Below, piece by piece: positions 1-8,275 of a stretch of 64,000 nt of DNA; the first letter of the stretch is position 1; every line of letters starts with the position of its first letter. The DNA is taken from the NCBI GenBank assembly GCA_022711665.1, contig JAKLEN010000001.1, positions 310,001 through 374,000 of the forward strand, given 5' to 3'. The translations under genes were made by a program, and so were the position numbers. The notes beneath the pieces were generated by a model. That model worked only from the letters and a program-made list of their open reading frames with translations. It ran no database searches and was not told the origin of the DNA. This DNA comes from Acidobacteriota bacterium. Its GTDB lineage: Bacteria > Acidobacteriota > Aminicenantia > Aminicenantales > Saccharicenantaceae.

Positions 1-503
1 CGACGGGGATCGACGCGGCGGCCATCGACGGCCTCAAGGCCGGGTACGTCAAGCTCGAGCTCATCCCCAGGGGCGTGCCCAAGGTCGAGGTCCAGGCCGT
101 CAACCTCTACCATGAGATCAAGGTCGGCGACACGATCGGCATGGACGTGACCATCCGCAACACCGGCACGCGCCGCCTCAACAACGTCCGCGTCTTCTGC
201 GACCTGCCGCTCAACTGGCGGGTCGAGATCGCGCCCGACCTCATCGGCACGCTGGAGCAGAACAAGGACGAGGTCGTCCGGATCAAGTTCCTGCCGCCGG
301 ACGGCGTCTCGGTCGGCGACTACGAGCCGAAGATCCGGACCGACGCCCTGGCCGACAACCGCCGCGTCGAGTCCGAGGACAAGATCGTCCGCATCCATAT
401 CACCTCGAGGGCCAACGTGCTCGGCATCGGCGCCCTGGTCCTCCTCCTCGTCGGGCTCCTCGTCGGGATCGTCGTCTTCGGCATCAAGCTGACCCGCAGG
501 TAA
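1..503 (+). CDS. NEW3-domain membrane protein, C-terminal part (5' end outside window)
   Basis: The reading frame is open from the first bases of the window, so this is the C-terminal part of a longer protein; the GTG at 75 is an internal valine codon rather than a start. The visible part has an immunoglobulin-like beta domain with phrases such as IRNTGTRRLNNVRV and a conserved-looking W in LNWRV, typical of NEW3 (alpha-galactosidase-associated) domains. It ends in one transmembrane helix (VLGIGALVLLLVGLLVGIVV) and a short basic tail KLTRR, so the beta domains should lie outside the cytoplasm, anchored at the C terminus. It sits 56 bases upstream of an ABC permease gene on the same strand. 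NEW3 proteins are known next to ABC-2 exporters, so it is probably part of this exporter locus. Its exact role cannot be read. Confidence 0.75.
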   Translation, partial: TGIDAAAIDGLKAGYVKLELIPRGVPKVEVQAVNLYHEIKVGDTIGMDVTIRNTGTRRLNNVRVFCDLPLNWRVEIAPDLIGTLEQNKDEVVRIKFLPPDGVSVGDYEPKIRTDALADNRRVESEDKIVRIHITSRANVLGIGALVLLLVGLLVGIVVFGIKLTRR

Positions 504-510
504 GAAACGA

Positions 511-541
511 GGGGGGCATGTCCCGGAGGGACGTGTCCCCC
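511..541. repeat. Short imperfect palindrome (GGGACA/TGTCCC type)
   Basis: Arms at 511-524 and 528-541 pair as GGGGGGCATGTCCC against GGGACGTGTCCCCC, with two mismatches around a three-base loop. It fills most of the gap between the NEW3 gene and the ABC permease start at 560. It shares the GGGACA/TGTCCC core with hairpins near 5528-5583 and 35931-35998. A small REP-like element is the simplest reading. Confidence 0.55.
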
Positions 542-559
542 TTCAAGAAAAGGGATGCC

Positions 560-2002
560 ATGTGGAAAACGATCGTCAAGAAAGAGCTGTTGGAGAACAT
601 CCTCAGCTACCGCTTCCCGCTCTTCGGGCTCATCGTCGTGGCCCTCATCCCCCTGGGGATTTACGTCGGCCAGCTCGATTACGCGAAACGGGTCCGGGAC
701 TACGAGGAACAGGTGCGCCTGACCAACGAGGCGGCCGCGTCCCTCAAGATGCAGGACGTCATGGCCGGGACCGTGGCCTTCAAGGGCTTCCGGCGGCCGG
801 CCCCGCTATCGGTCTTCACCCAGGGCTTCGAGAGCACGCTTCCCCAGTACTACGAGTTCACTCAGGAAGGGAGCAAGCCGGGTGAATCGGGAAGCGAAGA
901 CGAATCGATCCTGTCGGTCCAGGGCAAGGTCGACTTCGTGTTTCTCGTCCAGATGGTCATCAGCCTGATCGCCCTGCTCTTCGCCTCGGACATGGTCTCG
1001 GGCGAAAAAGAATCGGGGACGCTGCGGGCCATGCTGGCGAACAAACTGCCCCGGGACACCCTGCTCGCCGGGAAGATCGGCGGCGGTTATCTCGCGCTCT
1101 GGATCCCGTTCCTCCTCGCCTTCCTGCTGGGCGCGGTCGTCCTCATCCTGGCCGCGTTCCCTCTTTTCGGCGGAGGGCTCGCGACCCGGGTCCTGATCAT
1201 TTTTTTGGCGACGTCCCTCTTCATCCTGACCTATTTCACCATCGGGATCGCGGTCTCGGCGAGCGCGGCCAAGGCCCGGACGTCCGTCGTGGCCATCCTC
1301 ATCATCTGGGTGGCCTTTCAGCTGATCATCCCCAAGCTCAGCGACATGGCCGCCCGCCTCATCTATCCAGTCCGGACGGGGACGCAGGTCAATCTCGAAA
1401 AGTCGCTCCTGGCCGGTTCCATCAAGATCGAAACGGCCAAGGAGCTCGGCCGGCAGTGGGACCTCATTCTCGGGTCCCTGCCCCCGGAAGCGAGGGACAA
1501 CGCTGAATCGCCGGAGAACAAGAGGTGGCAGGCCGTCAAATCCGAGATCGAGCAGGGGGCCAATGAACGGAAGGCCCAGCAGCTCGGGGCCATCGACGAG
1601 ACCTACCGGCAGCAAAAACGCCGGCAGCAGAGCCTGACGGTCAACCTGTCGTTGCTGTCGCCGAGCGCGGCCTTCGCCCGGCTCGTCGCCGACATCTGCG
1701 GGACAGGCGAGCTCGAACGAACGAAATACGCTGAGGCCGTGACGGCCCATCAACGGGCCCTCGAAGGCGCCCTGTTCAGCAAGGTCAAGCGAACGCTCAT
1801 GATCCATCCCGGCGGGGGGACCTCGCTCGGATTCACGGCCGAACCGGTCGATTTCAAGACCCTGCCCCAGTTCAGGATCACGCCGGCGTCCCTGGGGGAC
1901 GTCTTTCGGGCCGGCTGGAAGAGCCTGCTCTCCCTGGCCTTCTGGCTCATCGCGCCGTTCGCCGCGGCCTACACGCGTTTCCTCAAGTACGATGTCCGAT
2001 AA
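560..2002 (+). CDS. ABC-2 type transporter permease, DUF3526-like (paralog 1)
   Basis: Predicted 480-residue membrane subunit of an ABC exporter. An upstream ATG at 518 lies inside a hairpin repeat; the ATG at 560 follows AAAAGGG and gives an N terminus (MWKTIVKKELLENILSYRF) that lines up with the two later paralogs, so it is preferred. A first hydrophobic helix near residues 20-38 is followed by an outside loop, a group of helices between about residues 125 and 285, a large soluble insert (about 290-440) and a last helix before the C-terminal YDVR. The segment SDMVSGEKESGTLRAMLANKLPR is the usual cytoplasmic coupling motif of ABC-2 permeases related to NosY. The substrate is unknown. The ATPase gene follows 36 bases downstream, and two further permeases follow that. 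Confidence 0.85.
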   Translation: MWKTIVKKELLENILSYRFPLFGLIVVALIPLGIYVGQLDYAKRVRDYEEQVRLTNEAAASLKMQDVMAGTVAFKGFRRPAPLSVFTQGFESTLPQYYEFTQEGSKPGESGSEDESILSVQGKVDFVFLVQMVISLIALLFASDMVSGEKESGTLRAMLANKLPRDTLLAGKIGGGYLALWIPFLLAFLLGAVVLILAAFPLFGGGLATRVLIIFLATSLFILTYFTIGIAVSASAAKARTSVVAILIIWVAFQLIIPKLSDMAARLIYPVRTGTQVNLEKSLLAGSIKIETAKELGRQWDLILGSLPPEARDNAESPENKRWQAVKSEIEQGANERKAQQLGAIDETYRQQKRRQQSLTVNLSLLSPSAAFARLVADICGTGELERTKYAEAVTAHQRALEGALFSKVKRTLMIHPGGGTSLGFTAEPVDFKTLPQFRITPASLGDVFRAGWKSLLSLAFWLIAPFAAAYTRFLKYDVR

Positions 2003-2038
2003 TCCATGGGCGGGGGCCGGCCTCGCGCGGAGGAACAG

Positions 2039-2779
2039 ATGACCGACACGAATCCCATCCTGAAGGCCGACGACCTGTCCAAGCGCTACGAGGACGGGGT
2101 CCTGGCCCTGGACCACCTCAACCTGGAGGTCCGTCCGGGCGAGGTCTACTGCCTGCTCGGGGCCAACGGCGCCGGCAAGACGACGACGATCAACCTCTTC
2201 CTGAACTTCATCCCGCCGACGACCGGGACCTGCTTCATCAAGGGCATCGACGTCACCAAGGACCCGCTCGAGGCGAAAAAGCACGTCGCCTTCGTCTCCG
2301 AGAACGTCATGCTCTACGGCAACTTCACGGCCCGCCAGAACCTCGACTTCTTCGCCAAGCTCGGCGGCAAGACCGACTTGACCAAGAACGACTACTACCA
2401 GGTCATGCGCCGCGTCTCCCTCCAGGAGAAGGCCTTCGACCAGCGGGTCAAGAACTTCTCCAAGGGCATGCGGCAGAAGCTGGGCATCTCCATCGCCATC
2501 ATCAAGGACGCCCCGGCCATCCTGCTCGACGAGCCGACCTCGGGCCTCGACCCCAAGGCCGCGACCGAGTTCCTGGAGATCATGGCCGAGCTCAAGAACG
2601 AAGGCCGGGCCGTCCTCATGTCCACCCACGACATCTTCCGGGCCAAGGAGATCGGCGACCGGGTCGGGATCATGAAGGAAGGGCGGCTGGTCATGGAGCG
2701 GACCCGCCAGGAGCTCCAGTACGAGGACCTGGTCAAGATCTACATCGATTACATGAAGTCGGAGCCGCTGGCGGTCTAG
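2039..2779 (+). CDS. ABC transporter ATP-binding protein
   Basis: Predicted 246-residue ATPase that should power the neighbouring membrane subunits. It has Walker A (GANGAGKTTT), a signature loop SKGMRQK (SKGM in place of the usual LSGGQ start, common in ABC-2 exporters), Walker B followed by the catalytic glutamate (AILLDEPTSGLD) and the switch histidine (MSTHDIF). An in-frame ATG at 2006 would add eleven residues, but the ATG at 2039 has GGAGG six bases upstream and is the better start. This is the only ATPase for three permeases (560-2002, 2790-4037, 4050-5483), all on the same strand with gaps of 10-36 bases, so it probably serves all of them. Confidence 0.93.
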   Translation: MTDTNPILKADDLSKRYEDGVLALDHLNLEVRPGEVYCLLGANGAGKTTTINLFLNFIPPTTGTCFIKGIDVTKDPLEAKKHVAFVSENVMLYGNFTARQNLDFFAKLGGKTDLTKNDYYQVMRRVSLQEKAFDQRVKNFSKGMRQKLGISIAIIKDAPAILLDEPTSGLDPKAATEFLEIMAELKNEGRAVLMSTHDIFRAKEIGDRVGIMKEGRLVMERTRQELQYEDLVKIYIDYMKSEPLAV

Positions 2780-2789
2780 GAGCGAGGCC

Positions 2790-4037
2790 ATGACCCGGAC
2801 CATCGCCCGGAAGGAGATCCTGGCCAACCTGGTCAGCTACAGGTTCTACATCGTCATCCTGCTCGCCACCGTCCTCGTCGGCACAAGCCTTTTCGTCATG
2901 GCCCGGGACTACAAAGCCCGCCTGGCCGACTACCAGCTCAACAAGCCGGCTCCCGGCGACCCGACGGCCGTGATCCCCCCGAACCCGCTTTCGATCCTGG
3001 CCAAGGGCCTGGACGAGTCCATCGCCCGCTCCATCGCCATCGGCCCCGTCGGCTTCGACGTCCTGTCCGGCCAGAAAGCCGGCAACTCCGTGTACGCCTT
3101 CTTCCCCACGCCGGATTTCGTCTACGTCGTCAAGCTGGTGATGTCGCTGGTCGCCCTTCTGTTCGGGTTCGACCAGATCAGCCGGGAGAAGGAGGACGGG
3201 ACCCTGAAGCTGGCGTTGTCCAACTCCGTCTCCCGGGCCTCCCTGCTGGCCGGAAAATGGCTGGGGAATTTCCTGAGCCTGGCCGTTCCCTTCACCGTCG
3301 TGACGTGCCTAGGCATCGCGCTCGTCGGCCTGGATCCGTCCGTCCGGTTCTCGGCCGGTGATCTCGGCCGCCTGGCCTGGATCCTCGCCTTGAGCCTCGT
3401 CTACATCGCCTTGTTCCTGAGCCTGGGATTCCTGGTCTCCGCCCTGACCCAGCGCTCGGCTTCGTCCCTCGTCGTCCTCCTCTTCCTCTGGGCGGGATTG
3501 GTCTTCGTCCTGCCGAACCTGGGGACGCTCGCCGCGCGCCAGATCGTCAAGATGCCCTCGAGCAAGGCCCTGAGCGAGAAACGCCAACAGATCTGGACGA
3601 GCAACATCCTGGAGGTCTACGCCAAAGACGGGAGATGGCATCAGGAGACCTGGAATGACCGGATCGTGGCCATCAACCGGGAATTCGACCTCCTGGAAGA
3701 CGATTACCGCCGCCAGACCGGCCGCCTGGTGCGGCTGAGCAAGACCATCAACCGCCTCTCGCCGGCCGCCAGCTTCGTCTACGCGGCGACGGACATCGCC
3801 GGCACGGGCATCGGCGAGGACACCCGGTACAAGGACAGCGTGGTCCGGTACAAGAACCAGATCATCGACGGCATCATCCGGGGGAAGCGGCCGTTCCCGG
3901 CCTTTTCCTACCGTTACCGTTCCGCGGAGCAGGTCCTGGCCGAAGGCGGCCTGGTCGATATCGCCTGGCTTGTCATCGCCGCCGTCCTGGCGTTCGGGGC
4001 CGGAGCCGTCGCCATGAGGCGCTACGACGTCCGCTGA
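2790..4037 (+). CDS. ABC-2 type transporter permease, DUF3526-like (paralog 2)
   Basis: Predicted 415-residue permease, paralogous to its neighbours. It begins MTRTIARKEILANLVSYRF, has a hydrophobic helix right after this, the coupling segment DQISREKEDGTLKLALSNSV near residues 130-150, a run of helices to about residue 250, a soluble charged insert, and a last helix ending in RRYDVR. The GAGG before ATG serves as ribosome binding site. It lies 10 bases after the ATPase gene and 12 bases before the third permease, so the operon is clear. The three permeases differ mainly in the length of the outer loop and the soluble insert, which suggests gene duplication followed by division of labour, perhaps heteromeric assembly. 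Confidence 0.87.
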   Translation: MTRTIARKEILANLVSYRFYIVILLATVLVGTSLFVMARDYKARLADYQLNKPAPGDPTAVIPPNPLSILAKGLDESIARSIAIGPVGFDVLSGQKAGNSVYAFFPTPDFVYVVKLVMSLVALLFGFDQISREKEDGTLKLALSNSVSRASLLAGKWLGNFLSLAVPFTVVTCLGIALVGLDPSVRFSAGDLGRLAWILALSLVYIALFLSLGFLVSALTQRSASSLVVLLFLWAGLVFVLPNLGTLAARQIVKMPSSKALSEKRQQIWTSNILEVYAKDGRWHQETWNDRIVAINREFDLLEDDYRRQTGRLVRLSKTINRLSPAASFVYAATDIAGTGIGEDTRYKDSVVRYKNQIIDGIIRGKRPFPAFSYRYRSAEQVLAEGGLVDIAWLVIAAVLAFGAGAVAMRRYDVR

Positions 4038-4049
4038 GAGGGAAGAGCC

Positions 4050-5483
4050 ATGTTCTCGACCATCGTTCGCAAGGAGATCCACAACCACATCGTGTCCTTC
4101 CGCTTCGTGGTGACGGCGCTTCTCCTCATCGTCGTGGTGCCGGTCACGGTCCTCGTCCTGACCAACGACTACGTCCGGCAATGGGACGACTATTCGCGCC
4201 GCCAGGTCGAGATCGAGCGCTATCTCGAGCGATACGCCCACTTCAACCGTCTCGGCGGCATCGTCGAGCCGACCCAGCCTCCCGTCCCGCTCATGACCCT
4301 GGTCCGCGGACTGTCAGCCGACGTCGGCATGGACTCCTTCGACAACGATCCGCTGCCGGTCGTTTTCCCCCTCCTGGACCTGACCTTCATCATCGTCATC
4401 CTCATCAGCCTGGCCGGGCTCGTCTTCGCCTACGATTCCGTGTCCGGTGAACGGGAGGACGGAACGCTGAAGCTCATGTTGGCCAACGGCGTCCCGCGGG
4501 CGAAGGTGCTGATGGGCAAGATCGTCGGCGGCACATTGACCCTCCTCATCCCCTTCCTCCTGGCTTCGCTGGCCGGCCTGTTCATCATCCTCCTCAATCC
4601 GCGGGTCGACTGGAAGGGCGCGGATTTCGGGGCCCTGGGCCTGATCATTCTCGGAACGGTCGTCTACGCCGGCTTGTTCACGACCCTCGGGACGCTGATC
4701 TCGGCCCGGCACCGGTCGAGCGCCTCCTCGATCATGACCTCTCTCTTCGTTTGGGTGGTGATGGTTCTCGTCATCCCCAACCTCAGCCCCTACGCGGCCT
4801 CGTTCTTCCGGCCCGCGCCGTCCCGCATCAAGATCGATCGGGAGGTCTTCCGGCTGACCCAGGACGAGCGCGACGTTCTCGGCAACCAATTGGCCAAAGA
4901 GAAAACGGGCGCCGTCCTGAAGGAGCACCCCATCCTGTCCGGAGTGGAGCGGATGTCGGAGAACGAGATCAAGGACCGGATCCCCAAGGACCCCGGGTTC
5001 GCGGCGGCCTATGAAGCCTATCGTAAGGCCTCCCAGGCGGGCTGGGACGAGGCCAACGCCCGGCAAGGCGCGAAAGCGGCTATTCTGCAAAAGGACCTGG
5101 ACCTCAAGGAAAAAGCCCAGACGCAGCTCGCGGTGGGACTCTCCATGGCTTCTCCCCTGGCCGATTTCACCTACCTGGCGGCCGATCTTTCCAACACCGG
5201 CATGAGGAACATGCGTCATTTCGGGGTTTTGAGCCGAAGCTGGTGGCAGATGTACGACGAATATTCGGACCGCCGCATGAACGAGATGAAGAAGGCGGAT
5301 CCGACCGCGGACGTCTGGAACTCCGTGGCCGATGTCCGCGACATGCCGCGTTTCCGCTATACGGAAGAGCCGCTGGCCGCCCGGTTCGCGGGCATCCTCG
5401 CTCCGTTGGCCGTGTTGATCATCATGGCCTCGGGGCTGTTCATCGCCGCCTACTTTTCATTCGTCCGCTACGACGTCCGTTAA
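4050..5483 (+). CDS. ABC-2 type transporter permease, DUF3526-like (paralog 3)
   Basis: Predicted 477-residue permease, third of the tandem set. It begins MFSTIVRKEIHNHIVSFRF and carries the same coupling segment (DSVSGEREDGTLKLMLANGV near residue 130), the central helix bundle, a large soluble insert of about 180 residues rich in charged residues, and a last helix ending in FVRYDVR. GAAGAG precedes the ATG at a usable distance. The gene ends exactly where the left arm of a long palindrome begins (5483), and that element, rather than a T-rich hairpin, separates it from the convergent tsaD. Function: membrane part of an ABC exporter of unknown substrate. Confidence 0.87.
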   Translation: MFSTIVRKEIHNHIVSFRFVVTALLLIVVVPVTVLVLTNDYVRQWDDYSRRQVEIERYLERYAHFNRLGGIVEPTQPPVPLMTLVRGLSADVGMDSFDNDPLPVVFPLLDLTFIIVILISLAGLVFAYDSVSGEREDGTLKLMLANGVPRAKVLMGKIVGGTLTLLIPFLLASLAGLFIILLNPRVDWKGADFGALGLIILGTVVYAGLFTTLGTLISARHRSSASSIMTSLFVWVVMVLVIPNLSPYAASFFRPAPSRIKIDREVFRLTQDERDVLGNQLAKEKTGAVLKEHPILSGVERMSENEIKDRIPKDPGFAAAYEAYRKASQAGWDEANARQGAKAAILQKDLDLKEKAQTQLAVGLSMASPLADFTYLAADLSNTGMRNMRHFGVLSRSWWQMYDEYSDRRMNEMKKADPTADVWNSVADVRDMPRFRYTEEPLAARFAGILAPLAVLIIMASGLFIAAYFSFVRYDVR

Positions 5484-5630
5484 ATCGGGGACACAATACT
5501 CATTTCCGAATTACCGGAAAATGTGTGGGAATTCGGGACATGACCCTTTTCTCCGGAAAAGGGATCGTGTCCCGGGAATTCCCTGAATGGGAAGGGAAAG
5601 AATTCGGAAATGAGTATTGTGTGCCCGATT
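5483..5630. repeat. Nested long inverted repeat filling the ABC permease/tsaD gap
   Basis: The outer arms, 5483-5512 and 5601-5630, are 30 bases each and pair with a single mismatch; their core is ACACAATACTCATTTCCGAA. Inside lies a second imperfect palindrome, about 5528-5553 against 5557-5583, around a short CTCCGG loop and containing GGGACATGACCC/GGGATCGTGTCCC. The element starts on the last base of one stop codon and ends inside the stop codon of convergent tsaD, so it occupies the whole intergenic space. It encodes no protein. It looks like a REP/MITE-type mobile palindrome that may also serve as a bidirectional terminator. Confidence 0.85.
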
Positions 5631-6654
5631 AGCGGGCGAAGGCGTCGAGGTCGAGGTCGGTCGTCATCCCGGGATCGCGGGCGAAGCGCTTGACGGCCAC
5701 GGCCCCGACCATGGCGGCGTTGTCGGTGCAGAGCTTCGGCGGCGGGACGTAGGCCTCGAGCCCGCTTTCGCCGGCGAACCGCTGGAAGCGCGTCCGCAGC
5801 CGCGAGTTCCGGGCCACGCCGCCGCAGAGGACGAGGGATCGCGGCTGGACCTGGTCGGCCGCCGCCCGGACATGGTCGACCAGGGTCCGGGCCACGACCT
5901 CCTCGAAGCTGGCCAGGAAATCGGCCAGGCGCGGCCCGTCCTTGGCGATGCCGTTCTCGCGGATGACCTTGAGGGCCGCGGTCTTCAGGCCGCTGAAGCT
6001 GAAGTCCAGGCTCCGGTCTTTAGTCCTCGGCGCGGCGAAGCGGAAGGCCTTGGGATCGCCGCCCCGGCCCAGCTTCTCGATAACCGGGCCGCCGGGATAG
6101 CCGAGGCCGAGGAACTTCGCGATCTTGTCCAGGGCCTCCCCGGCCGCGTCGTCGCGGGTCTTGCCGAGGAGCCGGTACGACAACGGCCCGTCCATCAGGT
6201 AGAGGGCCGTGTGCCCTCCCGAGACGAGCAGCCCGAGCACCGGGTAGGCGATGGCCGGGTGCTCCAGGAAGGCGGCCTCGAGATGGCCGTGGAGATGGTC
6301 GATGCCGATGAGCGGCTTCTTGTGATAATAGGCCAGGCCCTTGGCGAACGACAGGCCGACGAGGAGCGAGCCGATAAGCCCCGGCCCCTGGGTCACGGCG
6401 TAGAGGTCGACGGCCTCGAGCTTGATCCCGGCCCTGTCCAGGGCCTCGCCGACGATCGGCGTGATGGACTTGATGTGCTGGCGCGAAGCCAGCTCGGGCA
6501 CGACCCCGCCGTACGGCGCATGGACCTCGTCCTGGGAAAGGACGACGTTGCTGAGGACCTCCGGCGCCGCCGTCGGGACGCCGGGCGCGCGCAGCACGGC
6601 CGCGGACGTTTCGTCGCACGACGTTTCGATGGCTAACACAAGCACTTGCGGCAA
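5629..6654 (-). CDS. tsaD: tRNA N6-adenosine threonylcarbamoyltransferase TsaD
   Basis: Transfers the threonylcarbamoyl group to A37 of ANN-decoding tRNAs with the TsaB/TsaE/TsaC proteins, in the cytoplasm. The 341 residues match the normal family length. Visible hallmarks are the ETSCDETSAAV start, the metal-binding histidines in IDHLHGHLEAA (His120 and His124), the ASKH-fold stretch LLVSGGHTALYL, and the GGVARNSRLR motif near the C terminus. The frame can start at TTG 6654 or at GTG 6645; GGGGAAGG lies only one base before the TTG but about ten bases before the GTG, so the GTG may be the real start. None of its partner genes are nearby. It is convergent with the ABC operon and divergent from the RND adaptor. 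Confidence 0.96.
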   Translation of the reverse strand: MPQVLVLAIETSCDETSAAVLRAPGVPTAAPEVLSNVVLSQDEVHAPYGGVVPELASRQHIKSITPIVGEALDRAGIKLEAVDLYAVTQGPGLIGSLLVGLSFAKGLAYYHKKPLIGIDHLHGHLEAAFLEHPAIAYPVLGLLVSGGHTALYLMDGPLSYRLLGKTRDDAAGEALDKIAKFLGLGYPGGPVIEKLGRGGDPKAFRFAAPRTKDRSLDFSFSGLKTAALKVIRENGIAKDGPRLADFLASFEEVVARTLVDHVRAAADQVQPRSLVLCGGVARNSRLRTRFQRFAGESGLEAYVPPPKLCTDNAAMVGAVAVKRFARDPGMTTDLDLDAFAR

Positions 6655-6928
6655 CCTTCCCCGGTCATATTACCAGAAAAGCGCCCCGAGCGTCAGGCAA
6701 AGTGCTAAAATTTTCGCACCTACCGCAACGCCCGAGCCGGACCGGACGTAATTAATCCGAGAGCCGTGGGAATTTTCGGCCCCTACGGCGGTCTGATTTA
6801 TTGGACGGGGTTTCCCCGGGATCGGGCTCGAAAGTTGCTATATTCACGGCCAATAAGTACAATCCGGGCAATAGCGGAACCTCGACGCCGGAAGCTCTCT
6901 TCTGTTCAGATCCATCAGGAGGTGGCTG
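6655..6928. other. Divergent intergenic region between tsaD and the RND adaptor gene
   Basis: A 274-base spacer between divergent genes. A TATATT box at 6839-6844 faces the adaptor gene, with no convincing -35 at the right distance; TTGGAC at 6801 is too far away. No RNA gene or conserved structure was recognised. Confidence 0.4.
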
Positions 6929-8215
6929 ATGCGCATCCCCAAGGCCGTCCTGGGCGGTTTCCTGGTCCTCATCTTCATCGCCGCGGGCCTGTATCTCTTC
7001 GTCCTGCGCAAGGCCCCCGCCGGCGCCGCGGCCCAGGGTGAAGCCGGCTCGCCGCCGGCCTCCTCCCCGGCCGCGCCGGCGGCCGCCGCCCCCGGCCAGA
7101 AAGCCGAAGCCGCTCCCCTGCCCGTCAAGGTCTCCAAGGCCTTCGTCGGCGACCTGATCATGACCCTCAAGTCGCCGGGCCAGGCCTACACCGAGAAGCG
7201 CGTCGTCCTCAAGGCCGAGGTCGGCGGCATCGTCAAGAACCTGCGCGCCGCCGAGGGCCGCCATGTCCGCGAGGGCGACCTCCTGGTCGAGCTCGACGAC
7301 CGCGAATACCGCCTCAACCTCGAACGGCTCGAGGCCCAGCGCCTGCGCTACCTCTCCGAGCTCTTCCTGGAGCGGCAGTTCTCGGTCTCCGAGGAGCCGC
7401 CCGCTCCGTCCGTCGTCGACAAGCTGACCAGGGCCCAGGCCGACTACGACCGCGTTTCCGAGGGCTTCAAGAGCGGCGTGGCCTCCCAGGCAGACCTCGA
7501 AAAGGCCCAGGCCGCCCTCGAGCTGGCCCTGATCGAGGCCGGCCGCAAGAAAGACGAGGTCCAGGCCGCCACCAAAGGCCTGACCCAGGCCGAGGTCGAC
7601 GTCAAGATCGCCCGCCTGTCCCTCGAGAAGACCCGCATCCGGGCGCCATTCTCCGGCATCGTCACCGATCTCAAGCTCTCGCCCAACGAGCGGCTCGACC
7701 CGGGCCGCGAGCTCTTCACCCTGGTCGACATCAGCCGCATCAAGGTCAAGGCCAAGGTCCTCGAGAGCGAGGTCGGCAAGGTCGTCGCCGGCCGCGAGGT
7801 CGGCCTCCGCTTCAGCGCCTTCCCCGACCGGGCCTTCCGCGGCCGCATCGAGGCCGTCAGCCCGGTCATCGACACCGAGGACAAGACCTGCGCCGTCTAC
7901 GTGTCCATGGACAATCCGTCCGAGGAGATCAAGCCGGGCATGCACGTTGAGGTCGAGTTCCCGACCGAGATCTACAAGGACCGCCTGCTCGTGCCCCAGG
8001 AGGCCGTCCTCGTCCGCGGCGGCCGCAGGCTCGTCTTCGCCGTCGAGGGCGACACGGCCAAATGGCGCTACATCGAGGTCGGCCTGGAGAACGAGCGCTT
8101 CGCCGAGGTCCTGCCGGGCAAGGAGCCGGGCTGGGGCGTCGCCGCGGGCGACACGATCATCATCGAAGGCCACGGCACCCTGGCCCACGACACCAAGGTC
8201 AGCATCGTCTCCTAG
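6929..8215 (+). CDS. RND efflux periplasmic adaptor subunit (HlyD/AcrA family)
   Basis: Membrane fusion protein linking an inner-membrane RND pump to an outer-membrane channel. The 428 residues begin with a single hydrophobic anchor (about 6-26), then a low-complexity Ala/Pro-rich stretch (about 30-65). A biotinyl-lipoyl-like half (LKAEVGGIVKNLRAAEGRHVREGDLLVELDD), a long alpha-helical hairpin (about 130-230), and the second half with FSGIVTDLKLSPNERLDPG complete the barrel sandwich; the beta-barrel and membrane-proximal domains follow. A strong ribosome binding site (AGGAGGT) lies six bases before the ATG. The two genes after it are RND permeases; no outer-membrane channel gene is linked, so it must borrow a TolC from elsewhere, possibly the one at 31504-32856. 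Confidence 0.92.
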   Translation: MRIPKAVLGGFLVLIFIAAGLYLFVLRKAPAGAAAQGEAGSPPASSPAAPAAAAPGQKAEAAPLPVKVSKAFVGDLIMTLKSPGQAYTEKRVVLKAEVGGIVKNLRAAEGRHVREGDLLVELDDREYRLNLERLEAQRLRYLSELFLERQFSVSEEPPAPSVVDKLTRAQADYDRVSEGFKSGVASQADLEKAQAALELALIEAGRKKDEVQAATKGLTQAEVDVKIARLSLEKTRIRAPFSGIVTDLKLSPNERLDPGRELFTLVDISRIKVKAKVLESEVGKVVAGREVGLRFSAFPDRAFRGRIEAVSPVIDTEDKTCAVYVSMDNPSEEIKPGMHVEVEFPTEIYKDRLLVPQEAVLVRGGRRLVFAVEGDTAKWRYIEVGLENERFAEVLPGKEPGWGVAAGDTIIIEGHGTLAHDTKVSIVS

Positions 8216-8275
8216 CTCCGGATCACAACGAGGGCGCCGTGACCTGGACGGTCAAGTAGGGGAAAGCGAGGGACC

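Noticed and set aside
806..2827. A very long antisense frame through the first ABC genes, and similar ones at 8252-11407, 13138-14622, 18697-20274 and 21630-24038
   Set aside because: High GC makes stop codons rare on the opposite strand. The proteins are rich in Gly, Arg, Asp and Val without domains, and the sense genes are certain.
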